Shown: positions 27,340 to 36,366 of the stretch, piece after piece
Layout of the letters: each line of letters starts with the position of its first letter
Numbering within the stretch: the first letter of the stretch is position 1
Assembly (NCBI GenBank): GCA_026390775.1
Contig: JAPLFF010000003.1
Location: 434,001 to 498,000 of the forward strand
Source of the DNA: Ignavibacteriales bacterium
GTDB taxonomy: Bacteria > Bacteroidota > Ignavibacteria > Ignavibacteriales > Melioribacteraceae
Length of the DNA stretch: 64,000 nt
Reading direction: 5' to 3'
The notes under the pieces: generated by a model
Told to the model about the DNA's origin: nothing
The model's input: only the letters and a program-made list of their open reading frames with translations
Database searches by the model: none
Program-made: the position numbers and the translations under genes

Positions 27340-29502
27340 ATGAAAAATGATAATTATTTAGATCTGGATTTCAAAGATATTAAAATTCCGTTCGAAGTTG
27401 ATAGAAGAGAATTTATAAAACTTCTCGGCGGCGGATTGTTTATTCTTTTCACAGTCGGAGATACTTTAGGATATGTTCAACAAGAACAGAGAAGAAGAGG
27501 TGAACTGCCCACCGACTTCAATGCATTCTTAAGAATAGATGAACAGGGAAGAACCAGTTGTTTTACCGGCAAGATTGAAATGGGGCAAGGAATAATTACT
27601 TCGCTTGCACAAATGCTTGCCGATGAATTGGATGTAACTCTTGATTCGGTTCAGATGATCATGGGCGATACTGATCTATGTCCGTGGGATATGGGAACGT
27701 TCGGTTCTATGAGCACAAGGTTTTTTGGACCACCGTTAAGAGCAGCAGCAGCAGAAGCAAGAAACGTTTTGTTAGAATTAGCTTCCGAACAGTTAAAAAT
27801 TCCGGTTGATAAATTATCCGTTGAGGAAGGTGTAATTTATCAAAAGTTAAATCGTAAGAAAAATATTTCTTATGCAGAACTTACAAAAGGGAAGAAGATA
27901 GAACGGCATCTAAAAGGCAAACCAAAAATAAAAGATCCATCCGAATTCAAGATTATGAATAAATCTATAACAAGAGTTGATGCTATTGAGAAAGTTACAG
28001 GTAAAGCAAAGTTTGCGGGTGATATGCAGTTCCCCGATATGCTATACGCAAAAGTGTTAAGACCGCCTGCGCATGGCGCAAAACTAATTGATGTTGATTT
28101 ATCCGAAGTGAAAAAGATGAACGATGTAGTTGTTGTTCAAGATGGAGATCTTGTTGCTGTACTTCATAAATATCCCGACGTTGCAGAAAAAGCATTGGAA
28201 AAAATTAAAGCAAAATTTAGCCCTTCCGAATCCAAATTAAATAATGAAAATATATATGAACACCTCATGCAAGTTGCCGGTGATGGAAAGGTAGTATCGC
28301 ATAACGGAGATATAAATCAAGGAGAAAAGCAGTCTGCTACGGTTATAGATGAAACTTATTATGATAGTTATGTTGCTCATTCGCCTATTGAACCGCACAC
28401 TGCAGTAGCCAAGATGGATGGTAACAAAGTTACAGTATGGGCATCAACACAAAATCCTTTTACAGCTAAAGAAGAAGTAGCTCGTGCTCTAGGAGTTGCT
28501 TCTGAGAATGTCCGCATTATTACTCCATATGTCGGTGGAGGTTTTGGAGGCAAAACAAGAAATCTGCAAATAGTTGATGCAGCTCGATTAGCAAAACTAA
28601 CCGGTAAACCGGTTATGGTTGCATATTCTAGAAAAGAAGAATTTTTTTACGATGCATTTCACCCAGCAGCAATTGTAAAAGTCAGATCGGGATTAACTAG
28701 TTCAAACGATATTAGTTTTTGGGATTACAATGTTTACTTTGCCGGTGAAAGAGGTGCAACACATTTTTATAATATTCAAAATTCAAACACAAAGTCTTAT
28801 AGCGGTAATAGGAATAGTTTGGTCCAAAATCATCCATTTGCAACCGGTGCATGGCGAGCGCCCGGCAACAATACAAATACTTTTGCAAGAGAATGTCAGA
28901 TTGATATTATGGCTGCTAAAGCCGGTGTGGATCCGCTTGAATTCAGAATGAAAAACTTGACCGACAAAAAAATGATTGAAGTATTAAAAGTTGCGGGAGA
29001 AAAATTCGGATGGAAATCATTTTCGAAAAATCCGAGCGGAAAAGGTTTTGGAATCGCGTGCGGTATTGATGCCGGATCTTATGTAGCTATGATTGTAGAA
29101 GTTGATGTGAATTCAAAAAACGGAAATGTTAAAGTGAACCGGGTTGTCTGTGCTCAGAATATGGGACTTGTTATTAATCCTGAAGGAGCAACTATACAAA
29201 TGGAAGGATGCATTATGATGGGACTCGGTTATGCATTAACAGAAGAAATTAAATTTAGTAATGGAGAAATCTTAAATAAAAATTATGATACTTATGAAAT
29301 TCCAAAATTCTCATGGTTGCCAAAAATAGAAACTGTTATTCTGGATAAGAAAAATGAACCGCCTCAAGGTGGAGGTGAACCGGCAATTATAACAGTTGGT
29401 GCTGCAATTGGAAATGCTATATATGATAAACTTGGTATTAGACTAAATAGAATGCCGATGACACCGGAAAGAATTAAGGACGCGATTGCAAAAAAAAGTT
29501 AA
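27340..29502 (+). CDS. Molybdenum hydroxylase large subunit, IorB-like
   Basis: 720 aa. It has an N-terminal twin-arginine leader (VDRREFIKLLGGGLFILFTVG), so the enzyme probably acts outside the cytoplasm. FTGKIEMGQGIITSLAQMLADEL and YVGGGFGGKTRN are molybdopterin-binding segments, and GGGEPAI near the C-terminus holds the presumed catalytic glutamate. The two-subunit layout without an FAD subunit resembles isoquinoline 1-oxidoreductase, whose acceptor is a cytochrome or quinone rather than NAD. The real substrate cannot be read from the sequence. AGGAGG precedes the ATG. Confidence 0.9.
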   Translation: MKNDNYLDLDFKDIKIPFEVDRREFIKLLGGGLFILFTVGDTLGYVQQEQRRRGELPTDFNAFLRIDEQGRTSCFTGKIEMGQGIITSLAQMLADELDVTLDSVQMIMGDTDLCPWDMGTFGSMSTRFFGPPLRAAAAEARNVLLELASEQLKIPVDKLSVEEGVIYQKLNRKKNISYAELTKGKKIERHLKGKPKIKDPSEFKIMNKSITRVDAIEKVTGKAKFAGDMQFPDMLYAKVLRPPAHGAKLIDVDLSEVKKMNDVVVVQDGDLVAVLHKYPDVAEKALEKIKAKFSPSESKLNNENIYEHLMQVAGDGKVVSHNGDINQGEKQSATVIDETYYDSYVAHSPIEPHTAVAKMDGNKVTVWASTQNPFTAKEEVARALGVASENVRIITPYVGGGFGGKTRNLQIVDAARLAKLTGKPVMVAYSRKEEFFYDAFHPAAIVKVRSGLTSSNDISFWDYNVYFAGERGATHFYNIQNSNTKSYSGNRNSLVQNHPFATGAWRAPGNNTNTFARECQIDIMAAKAGVDPLEFRMKNLTDKKMIEVLKVAGEKFGWKSFSKNPSGKGFGIACGIDAGSYVAMIVEVDVNSKNGNVKVNRVVCAQNMGLVINPEGATIQMEGCIMMGLGYALTEEIKFSNGEILNKNYDTYEIPKFSWLPKIETVILDKKNEPPQGGGEPAIITVGAAIGNAIYDKLGIRLNRMPMTPERIKDAIAKKS

Positions 29503-29544
29503 TTGAGTATTAGTCCATAAAATATTCCCAAATACATTTTGTAA

Positions 29545-29564
29545 AGACGCCCCATGGGGCGTCT
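29545..29564. repeat. Perfect 20-base palindrome
   Basis: AGACGCCCCATGGGGCGTCT is self-complementary over all 20 bases and far richer in GC than the flanks. It lies 42 bases after the hydroxylase gene and could act as a terminator, but the same palindrome is, to my knowledge, a dispersed repeat in many bacterial genomes. Confidence 0.7.
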
Positions 29565-29750
29565 CTATGTAATAATTTTGTTTGAATAGTTTCTATTTTC
29601 TCCTAATTTGCATTTGTAACAATTGGAATAGTTTAGTGGGGAATGAAACAACAAATTTCTCTTGCGGACAAACCGGAAACACAAACTGCGCCGAATACTA
29701 CACAAGCATACTACTTTACGTTAATATAAATTCGATTGGGATATTTAATA

Positions 29751-29757
29751 GTTAACC
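29751..29757 (+). other. Possible attC R' core upstream of first cassette gene
   Basis: GTTAACC preceded by AATA, five bases before the gene at 29762. It is complementary at six of seven bases to GGCTAAC behind that gene (30323-30329). The 150 bases upstream show only weak likeness to the other elements, so this is the least certain of the boundaries. Confidence 0.35.
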
Positions 29758-29761
29758 CTTA

Positions 29762-30298
29762 ATGATATTACATATGGCGCAACAAAGCAATATTGATGGA
29801 CTACTTAAGATATTTGAAATAAATAAGAAGAGTATCTTAGAAAAACATTGTAAAAAATTAACGATTTATGCAAAAGATTTTTCAAACCTTATTAATATGG
29901 CGGAAGATAGAAAGTTAAATTATTATCATAAAATATATCATCGAGAAATAGTCCCTAACGATTTACAATCGACATTAAATACATTACCCAAAATACATAT
30001 CGATAAACTAAGTCCTGTTGATACTTCAAATCTTTTAAGAAAACTTGCTCAAGTAATAAAAGTTAGACGCCAATTAGTCGGGCATATGTTCTATAATAGA
30101 GATATTACCCAGTGGCGTTTTTTTTATTTTGATCAACGCGACGCTTCGGAGAAAGGTAATCGTTGGGATTATGGTTCACATGTGCACTTTATGAATTATC
30201 TGTGGCCAAACCATGACCCAGTATTTATTCTGAAAGAATTTTTGGAAGATAAACCACACTTTAAAGGACATCTACACATTCGTTTCATTGAAAAATAA
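29762..30298 (+). CDS. Unknown protein, cassette-like gene 1
   Basis: 178 aa with no recognised family. It is charged and soluble, without signal or membrane segment. The segment VIKVRRQLVGHMFYN contains an R-x4-H pattern (R103, H108), which in HEPN proteins is the ribonuclease motif, but such a short pattern can occur by chance. The C-terminal third is rich in H, W, Y and F. It starts at ATG 29762 (alternative ATG 29774). It is bordered by attC-like sequences and isolated from the housekeeping genes on both sides, as expected for a mobile cassette. Confidence 0.65.
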   Translation: MILHMAQQSNIDGLLKIFEINKKSILEKHCKKLTIYAKDFSNLINMAEDRKLNYYHKIYHREIVPNDLQSTLNTLPKIHIDKLSPVDTSNLLRKLAQVIKVRRQLVGHMFYNRDITQWRFFYFDQRDASEKGNRWDYGSHVHFMNYLWPNHDPVFILKEFLEDKPHFKGHLHIRFIEK

Positions 30299-30322
30299 TC
30301 GATAAAATATATATTCATTGAG

Positions 30323-30514
30323 GGCTAACCAGCAACTCAAAACTGACCGCGATTAAGATGCGGTCTTAGGATTTGGCAATTGGTTTTAGTTTTTAGGACT
30401 AATTGTTCTTGTAAAGTTTATTAGTAATACAAAACTGATTTATAAAATAAAGTTGCGTTGATAAAACTTAGCCGTTTGTTCTGGGTGGCGGTTTCGTTGT
30501 AAAGACCGTTATAC
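30323..30514 (+). repeat. attC-like recombination element A
   Basis: 192 bases between R''-like GGCTAAC (30323-30329) and R'-like GTTATAC (30508-30514). The L'' arm CAACTCAAAACTGACCGC (30333-30350) pairs imperfectly with GCGGTTTCGTTG (30488-30499), leaving extra bases on the left arm only. A further GACCGC/GCGGTC hairpin lies at 30345-30365. It is homologous end to end with element B (39879-40068). It is longer than classical attC sites, so I call it attC-like. Confidence 0.65.
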
Positions 30515-30528
30515 GTCAGGAGAAAATC

Positions 30529-31548
30529 ATGTTTAAAAAAATCAGCGATAGCTCAAGCGTAGTAGATCAATTTCTATCCACGATAAAAGGCTTGGGTCAT
30601 CCTGAGTATCCAATTCTAGACAGTCGGTATGCACCAAATTCTCGGGTTCCGTGTACAGACTTAGTGCCATTTATTTCCGAGCGGATTGTAGTAGGTGACA
30701 TAGACAGCATCAAATATTTAATGCGAATGGTGGTTGAAGGTAATCCATTTGGCAACGGGTGGATTGAAAAGAGCGTTGATAATATTCTATCAATTCCATT
30801 CGAGAAGTATGTTTCGTTTTCATCAGCATGCGCATTACCGGAGCTAAAAGCATTGTTTATTGTAGCGGAAAAAGGCGGTGGTGGCAGGGCGTTCATGATC
30901 ACTGGAGAAATTCCTCGAATTGTATCGTGGGCCTGCATAGTCCACCAACCGTTATGGTCAACTGATCTACAATCACTTGCTAAAAAGGCGAACTCATGGA
31001 TAAGCATGATGGCAGAAGAATTTCCAGAAACCCTTTGGGCGGGATATGAGAAATTTGATGTTAGAGAAATCCCCAACAGAACTATCGAAACTAAGATGAG
31101 GGAAAAGATCATAGCGCTTACGCCGGCCGCGCGGTTACAGCTTTTTTATGCTGTAGAAAAAAGGGGCGGGTCTTTGCTCAACTTATTAACCAACAATCTA
31201 ACCAGCGGTCCAATTCGTAGCCTCGGTATAAATTTTGACAAAACATCCCAAGAATTGCTTGAATCTGGTCTGGTTATACCTTCGTTTTCTTCAGAGGCTA
31301 TCGAGACAGCGTATTCAAAACAAGAATTAGTTGAGCTTTGCGAATCGAGTGACGTAAGCTTCCGAAAATCATGGAAGAAAGAACAGCTATTAGGAGCACT
31401 TGCAAAAAAAGACTTAGCAATGTTGGAGAAAATTGCAAACTCCAAGAACGTAGTATCACCAAATATCCAACTTTATCCAGCGTTAAATGACGTAGTACAT
31501 ATTGCTGATGAACATCAAGTAGGATTCAAATTGTTATGTTTTGCGTAG
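30529..31548 (+). CDS. Unknown protein with C-terminal SAP-like motif, cassette-like gene 2
   Basis: 339 aa, soluble, not recognised. Residues about 262-292 (YSKQELVELCESS ... WKKEQLLGAL) look like a SAP helix-extension-helix motif, which often binds nucleic acid. The gene is visibly richer in G and C than its neighbours, for example around 31110-31180, which suggests separate origin. CAGGAG (30516-30521) precedes the ATG. It directly follows element A. No matching attC arm is seen behind it, so its right border seems lost. Confidence 0.65.
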   Translation: MFKKISDSSSVVDQFLSTIKGLGHPEYPILDSRYAPNSRVPCTDLVPFISERIVVGDIDSIKYLMRMVVEGNPFGNGWIEKSVDNILSIPFEKYVSFSSACALPELKALFIVAEKGGGGRAFMITGEIPRIVSWACIVHQPLWSTDLQSLAKKANSWISMMAEEFPETLWAGYEKFDVREIPNRTIETKMREKIIALTPAARLQLFYAVEKRGGSLLNLLTNNLTSGPIRSLGINFDKTSQELLESGLVIPSFSSEAIETAYSKQELVELCESSDVSFRKSWKKEQLLGALAKKDLAMLEKIANSKNVVSPNIQLYPALNDVVHIADEHQVGFKLLCFA

Positions 31549-31561
31549 TGGCAATACGCTA

Positions 31562-31578
31562 GGTTGTCGCGAACAACC
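31562..31578. terminator. Weak hairpin behind cassette-like gene 2
   Basis: GGTTGT and ACAACC form a 6-bp stem around CGCGA, 14 bases after the stop codon. There is no T-run, so function as a terminator is doubtful. Confidence 0.3.
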
Positions 31579-31658
31579 CATGGCATATAATTAATTTTAC
31601 AAAGATTGTTCGAACATCTTACGGTTATAAATCCAATAGTTTTTTTTATTTTTCAGTA

Positions 31659-31692
31659 ACAGCTTTCAGCAATCAGTGGTCAGCTATCAGAT
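31659..31692. repeat. CAGC-TATCAGC type intergenic tandem repeat
   Basis: Short imperfect units of the form CAG-CTTTCAG-CAATCAG-TGGTCAG-CTATCAG directly before prmC. A related run of TAGCTATTAGCGGTTAGC occurs at 38974-39006. Both lie in gaps beside accessory genes. Confidence 0.5.
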
Positions 31693-31715
31693 AATACCAA
31701 TCATGGAAATAAATT

Positions 31716-32561
31716 TTGACAGTTTTAGAATCATTACAGCTATCTACAGACTTTCTTGAAAAGAAAGGAATAGAATCGCCGCGCTTAAATGCTGAACTGC
31801 TTCTCTCTGAAATCTTAAAATGTAAGCGATTGGATCTTTATCTAAAGTTCGATCAACCGTTAAAGGAAAACGAAGTTGATATTTACCGGGAATGGATCAC
31901 TCGTCGTGGAAAGTTTGAACCGCTCCAATATATTATCGGTAATGTTGAGTTTTATGGTTTACCTTTTAAAGTAACACCAGATGTTCTAATACCACGACCG
32001 GAAACAGAAATATTGGTTGAAGAGGTAATTAAGTTCTGTAAAGATAAACCCGGATTGAAAATATTAGATATCGGAACTGGAAGCGGAAATATTTCTATTT
32101 CTTTAGCGAAAAATTTAGATAATGTAGAAATAATTGCTGTTGATATTTCTGAAAAAGCATTATCTATAGCCAGAGAGAATGCCGTGGCTAATAGAGTTGA
32201 AGAAAAAATTCATTTCATTACTGCTGATGTTAAAAATTATGTGTGTAGTTATCAATTCGATATAATAGTTTCTAATCCTCCATATGTCAGCAAAGAAGAA
32301 TATCCGATTCTTCAAAATGAAATCAAAAATTACGAACCTATGGTTGCCGTTACGGATTCGAGTGACGGATTAGATTTATATCGAACGATAGCGGAAAGAG
32401 CACAAATATTATTTAAGAATAATGGTAAGATCTTTTTAGAAGTCGGCAAAGATCAAGAAAAGTTTATAGCAGATATTTTAGAAAAGAATGATTTCATAAA
32501 TATTTATTTTGTAAAAGATTATCAGCAAATTGATAGAGTCGTTGTTGGAGAATTGAAATGA
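31716..32561 (+). CDS. prmC: Peptide chain release factor N5-glutamine methyltransferase
   Basis: Methylates the GGQ glutamine of release factors with SAM. The 281-aa product has an N-terminal helical domain, SAM motif I ILDIGTGSGNISISLA and the catalytic NPPY in IIVSNPPYVSKEEY; PRPETEILVEEV is also conserved. The start is TTG 31716 (an ATG at 31703 is out of frame). It overlaps dtd by ATGA. Confidence 0.94.
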   Translation: MTVLESLQLSTDFLEKKGIESPRLNAELLLSEILKCKRLDLYLKFDQPLKENEVDIYREWITRRGKFEPLQYIIGNVEFYGLPFKVTPDVLIPRPETEILVEEVIKFCKDKPGLKILDIGTGSGNISISLAKNLDNVEIIAVDISEKALSIARENAVANRVEEKIHFITADVKNYVCSYQFDIIVSNPPYVSKEEYPILQNEIKNYEPMVAVTDSSDGLDLYRTIAERAQILFKNNGKIFLEVGKDQEKFIADILEKNDFINIYFVKDYQQIDRVVVGELK

Positions 32562-33004
32562 GAGCATTGGTTCAAAGAGTAACGGAAGGATCAGTTCTTA
32601 TTGTTGAGCAGAAATATTATTCAGAAATAAAAAAAGGGATGGTGATTCTTCTTGGAGTAAAAGAAGGTGATACCGAAGAAGATTTGAATTTTGTTGCCGA
32701 CAAATGTTCCAACTTGCGGATCTTTGAGGACGAAAATGAAAAGATGAATCTTTCTCTAAAAGATATTAATGGGGAAGTTCTAATTATTTCTCAATTCACT
32801 TTATACGGAGACGCAAGAAAGGGAAATCGTCCGAGTTTTACAGATGCTGCTCGTCCTGATGTTGCAGAATCAATGTATGAAAAATTTATAGCTCGGATGA
32901 AAAGTAATCTTGGAAATGATAAAGTTAAATACGGAGTGTTTGGCGCGATGATGATGGTAAAAATATTTAATGATGGACCGGTAACAATTTTACTTGAACC
33001 TTAA
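32558..33004 (+). CDS. dtd: D-aminoacyl-tRNA deacylase
   Basis: Removes D-amino acids mis-attached to tRNA. At 148 aa it has the normal length. MRALVQRVTEGSV, the catalytic-site SQFTLYGDARKGNRPSF and the C-terminal NDGPVTILLE (cross-subunit GP motif) are all present. Translation is coupled to prmC through an ATGA overlap. Confidence 0.96.
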   Translation: MRALVQRVTEGSVLIVEQKYYSEIKKGMVILLGVKEGDTEEDLNFVADKCSNLRIFEDENEKMNLSLKDINGEVLIISQFTLYGDARKGNRPSFTDAARPDVAESMYEKFIARMKSNLGNDKVKYGVFGAMMMVKIFNDGPVTILLEP

Positions 33005-33050
33005 CTAAGGAGGGGGACATGGGGGTGGTTGAAAAAGAAAGGATCAAGAA

Positions 33051-33953
33051 TTGCACTCAACAATAATGATCTTCATGGATGGTGTTGGAATCGGAAAGAA
33101 AGATTACGAATACAATCCCTTCTTCAAGTATGGCTTCAAAACATTCTCAGAAATCTTCGGTGAGATTCCTCATATTGATAAACAAAAACTAAAAGGTAAT
33201 AATGCCTTTCTTTTTCCTGTTGATGCTTCCATGGGTATTCCTGATATACCTTTAAGCGGAACCGGACAGACATCAATCTTCTGCGGCATTAATGCACCAA
33301 AATATATCGGAAAACATTTCGGACCTTATCCTTACTCAACGCTTGTACCAATCATAAAAGAAAAAAATATCTTTCGTTCTTTCATGCAAAGAAGAAAGAA
33401 AGTTTATTTCGTAAATGCATATCCAAAACAATTTTTTGATTATGTAAATTCCGGAAGAAGAAGATTAAGTGTAACCACTTTAAGCTGTATTATGAATGGA
33501 ATGAGGTTGAATAATATAAGTGACATTCATAAAGGAAAAGCTTTGGCCGCCGATATTAACAACCGCCTCTTTGTAGAAAAGATGAATTATAAATTGAAGG
33601 TTATAAATGCTGAAACTGCGGCGGATCGTTTAATACGGCTTGGTTCGAAAAATCATTTTACATTATTTGAAATATTTCACACAGATCATCTTGGTCACGG
33701 CAGAAACAGTGAATGGCTTGAATACACAACGGGAATTCTGGATCGTTTTCTTTTTCATATAATTACAAATCTAAAAAAAAATATGACACTTGTTGTTTGT
33801 TCTGATCACGGAAACTTTGAGGATCTTTCTATTAAGATGCACACACTGAATCCTGCAATAGGAATTACAGCCGGGAAGGATGCAGAATTATTATCAAAGA
33901 AGATTAAGAAGCTTTACGATATCAAACCGGCAATAATGGAGATGTATGATTGA
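33051..33953 (+). CDS. Alkaline-phosphatase-superfamily metalloenzyme
   Basis: 300 aa of the phosphopentomutase/phosphoglycerate-mutase-like superfamily. Metal-site segments are FMDGVGIGK near the N-terminus, a nucleophile loop LSGTGQTSIFCG, EIFHTDHLGHGRN and VCSDHGNFEDLS. It is shorter than phosphoglycerate mutase and not clearly phosphopentomutase, so the substrate is open. The start is TTG 33051 with AAAGGA seven bases upstream. Its stop overlaps the comEC start (TTGA). Confidence 0.8.
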   Translation: MHSTIMIFMDGVGIGKKDYEYNPFFKYGFKTFSEIFGEIPHIDKQKLKGNNAFLFPVDASMGIPDIPLSGTGQTSIFCGINAPKYIGKHFGPYPYSTLVPIIKEKNIFRSFMQRRKKVYFVNAYPKQFFDYVNSGRRRLSVTTLSCIMNGMRLNNISDIHKGKALAADINNRLFVEKMNYKLKVINAETAADRLIRLGSKNHFTLFEIFHTDHLGHGRNSEWLEYTTGILDRFLFHIITNLKKNMTLVVCSDHGNFEDLSIKMHTLNPAIGITAGKDAELLSKKIKKLYDIKPAIMEMYD

Positions 33954-36364
33954 GTAAATATCCTCTCATAAAATTTGTAATTCTTTTTATGATTGGAATA
34001 ATCTTCCAGTCTATTTTGTCCATTCCATTAATTACACTTTTAATTTTCTTCTCGTCTGCTTTATTCATCTCGGTAATATTTCATTACCTAAAATCAACTT
34101 ATACTGAACAGTTAAAAGTTATTCCAATAATTATAGCAATACTTCTTTGCGGGTCGCTTTATTATTCAGTTGTATCACCTCCGAAAGTTCGCTATCCGTT
34201 TCATTTAGAAAAATATACTAAAACTTTAATCAGCGGTACGATAGATAATATAGAATTGAAAAAAGAAGGCAGAATAATTTTATATTTATCTGCCGACACT
34301 GTAACTACAAAAGAGCAGAAGTTTCAAGGCACATTTAAAATACTTTGTTCTGTTTATGATGAAGATAGAAAAACATCAAAACTATTTGATCAATTAGAAA
34401 TTGGGAACAGAATACAAATCTTTGGAAATATTATAAAACCAAGGAATGAAAGAAATCCGGGCGAATTTGATTATGAAAAATATCTAAGCGGAAAGGGAAT
34501 TGTTGCAATCGCAAATATCTATAAAACCGATGACGTAAAATTTATCTCGAAGGAAGTTTCGGTTTACAAAAACACAATTCATCAAATCAGAAAAAAGTTG
34601 GATGAGCAAATCACATCGCTGCATAACAAAACTACAGCCGGCTTACTTCGCGGATTACTACTAGCTGATCAAGGCTCGATTGATTATGTTATCAAAAATG
34701 AATTTATTAATTCTGGAGTTGTGCATGTATTGTCTGTCTCCGGCTTACATGTTGGTTACATTGTTCTGATCTTCTTAGTTGTCTTCAATAGGTTTAATAT
34801 TTTTACGCGCTACACATTAACATTGATCGGCTTGTTGTTCTATCTGATAATAACCGGTGCAGACGCGCCGGTGTTCAGATCAACAGTAATGGCTGTTGCC
34901 TTATTAGCAGCACCGGCTATGGGCAGAGAATACAACAGCTTAAATGCTTTGTCTCTTTCGGCTTTTATCATTTTATTGATTAGTCCGAATGAATTATTCA
35001 ATCCAAGTTTTCAATTATCCTTCTCAGCGATATTATCGCTGATCTTAATCTACCCGCCAATGAAGCGTGCAGTTGATAACATGCACATAAAAATAAAATG
35101 GCTGAATTGGTTTTTAGTTTTTTGCGTTACCTCTTTATCGGCACAAATAGGAACGCTTCCTTTTACGCTAACTTATTTCCATCGTCTTTCTGTATCTGCT
35201 TTGCTTGCCAACTTAGTTGTTATTCCGGTTTCAGGTGCAATTGTAGCCTTGGGAATATTCACATTGTTTATCGGTTCTATTTTCAGCTGGTTCGGTTCCG
35301 TATTTGCTTCTGCTAATGAACTGCTGACATACGTTATGTATTTCTTCGTTCGTTTAATGGGTGGAGATAAATACTCATACATTTTTATTAACCAGTTCAG
35401 TGTTTACGACGCAATATTATTTTATCTCGTCTTAGCATTTATATTTTTCATCTTAAAAATATTTACAAATAGAAACGCAAAAATTGCCGGAGTAACTTTA
35501 TCAGTTGTGCTATGGATTATGTTCATGCGTTTAGATAATTATGAATTGATGCCGAAGAATATTTTATCAGTTACGGCTGTAGATGTTGGGCAAGGTGATG
35601 GCCTATTGGTAAAATTTCCAAATGGTAAAACAGCATTGATAGATGCGGGTGAAGCGACGGAATATTTTGATAACGGCGAACGCGTGATTTTACCTTTAAT
35701 GGATAAATTAGGTATTGATAAAATTGACTACGGATTTATTTCTCACGTTGATTCCGATCATTACAAGGGATTCTTATCAATAATAAAAAAACATAGAATT
35801 AAATTTATTTATAAACCAAAGCTTGATCCGAAATTTCAAAAAGATATTGATCTTGAAAAGATGTTATCAGAAGAAGGAGTTCCATTCCAATATTATTCAA
35901 AACAAATAATTCCGATCGGCAACAGCCGTATTTATGTTTTGAATGACACTACAAACCATTATTTTGAATCTATGAGTTCGAATGATCAAAGCGGAATGCT
36001 TAAGTTGGTGTATGGGAATAATTCTTTTTTGTTTACAGGCGATGCAAGTACAAAAGTTGAAAGCGACTACGTGAGTAAATACAAAACATTTTTACAATCT
36101 GATGTTCTAAAAGCTGGGCATCACGGAAGCAGATCAAGTACAAGCGAAGAATTTCTGGATTTTGTTAAACCAAATTACGCGATCATTAGTGCCGGAGTTA
36201 TGAACAAATTTAATCATCCGCATAAAGATATTATTGAACGGTTCAATCAAAATAAAATTAACATTGTAAGAACTGATAAGTCCGGCGGTATAATGTTTAG
36301 ATCGGACGGATATAAAATAGAAGAGATTAATTGGAAGAAAGTGGAATCAACGTTTAATCTATAA
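33950..36364 (+). CDS. comEC: ComEC/Rec2 DNA-uptake channel
   Basis: Inner-membrane channel that carries transforming single-stranded DNA into the cytoplasm. The 804-aa product has two N-terminal helices, a DUF4131-type OB region (about 60-190), the Competence helices (about 225-520; VLSVSGLHVGYIVL is diagnostic) and a C-terminal metallo-beta-lactamase domain (VDVGQGDGLLVKFPNGK, SHVDSDHYKG, KAGHHGSRSS). The start is TTG 33950. Its presence means the cell may take up DNA, relevant to the cassette-like islands nearby. Other com genes are not in the window. Confidence 0.94.
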   Translation: MSKYPLIKFVILFMIGIIFQSILSIPLITLLIFFSSALFISVIFHYLKSTYTEQLKVIPIIIAILLCGSLYYSVVSPPKVRYPFHLEKYTKTLISGTIDNIELKKEGRIILYLSADTVTTKEQKFQGTFKILCSVYDEDRKTSKLFDQLEIGNRIQIFGNIIKPRNERNPGEFDYEKYLSGKGIVAIANIYKTDDVKFISKEVSVYKNTIHQIRKKLDEQITSLHNKTTAGLLRGLLLADQGSIDYVIKNEFINSGVVHVLSVSGLHVGYIVLIFLVVFNRFNIFTRYTLTLIGLLFYLIITGADAPVFRSTVMAVALLAAPAMGREYNSLNALSLSAFIILLISPNELFNPSFQLSFSAILSLILIYPPMKRAVDNMHIKIKWLNWFLVFCVTSLSAQIGTLPFTLTYFHRLSVSALLANLVVIPVSGAIVALGIFTLFIGSIFSWFGSVFASANELLTYVMYFFVRLMGGDKYSYIFINQFSVYDAILFYLVLAFIFFILKIFTNRNAKIAGVTLSVVLWIMFMRLDNYELMPKNILSVTAVDVGQGDGLLVKFPNGKTALIDAGEATEYFDNGERVILPLMDKLGIDKIDYGFISHVDSDHYKGFLSIIKKHRIKFIYKPKLDPKFQKDIDLEKMLSEEGVPFQYYSKQIIPIGNSRIYVLNDTTNHYFESMSSNDQSGMLKLVYGNNSFLFTGDASTKVESDYVSKYKTFLQSDVLKAGHHGSRSSTSEEFLDFVKPNYAIISAGVMNKFNHPHKDIIERFNQNKINIVRTDKSGGIMFRSDGYKIEEINWKKVESTFNL

Positions 36365-36366
36365 CC

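Noticed and set aside
30597-31112. 171-codon open frame antisense to cassette-like gene 2
   Set aside because: It is no better than the plus-strand gene, which has a ribosome binding site and a position right after the attC-like element.
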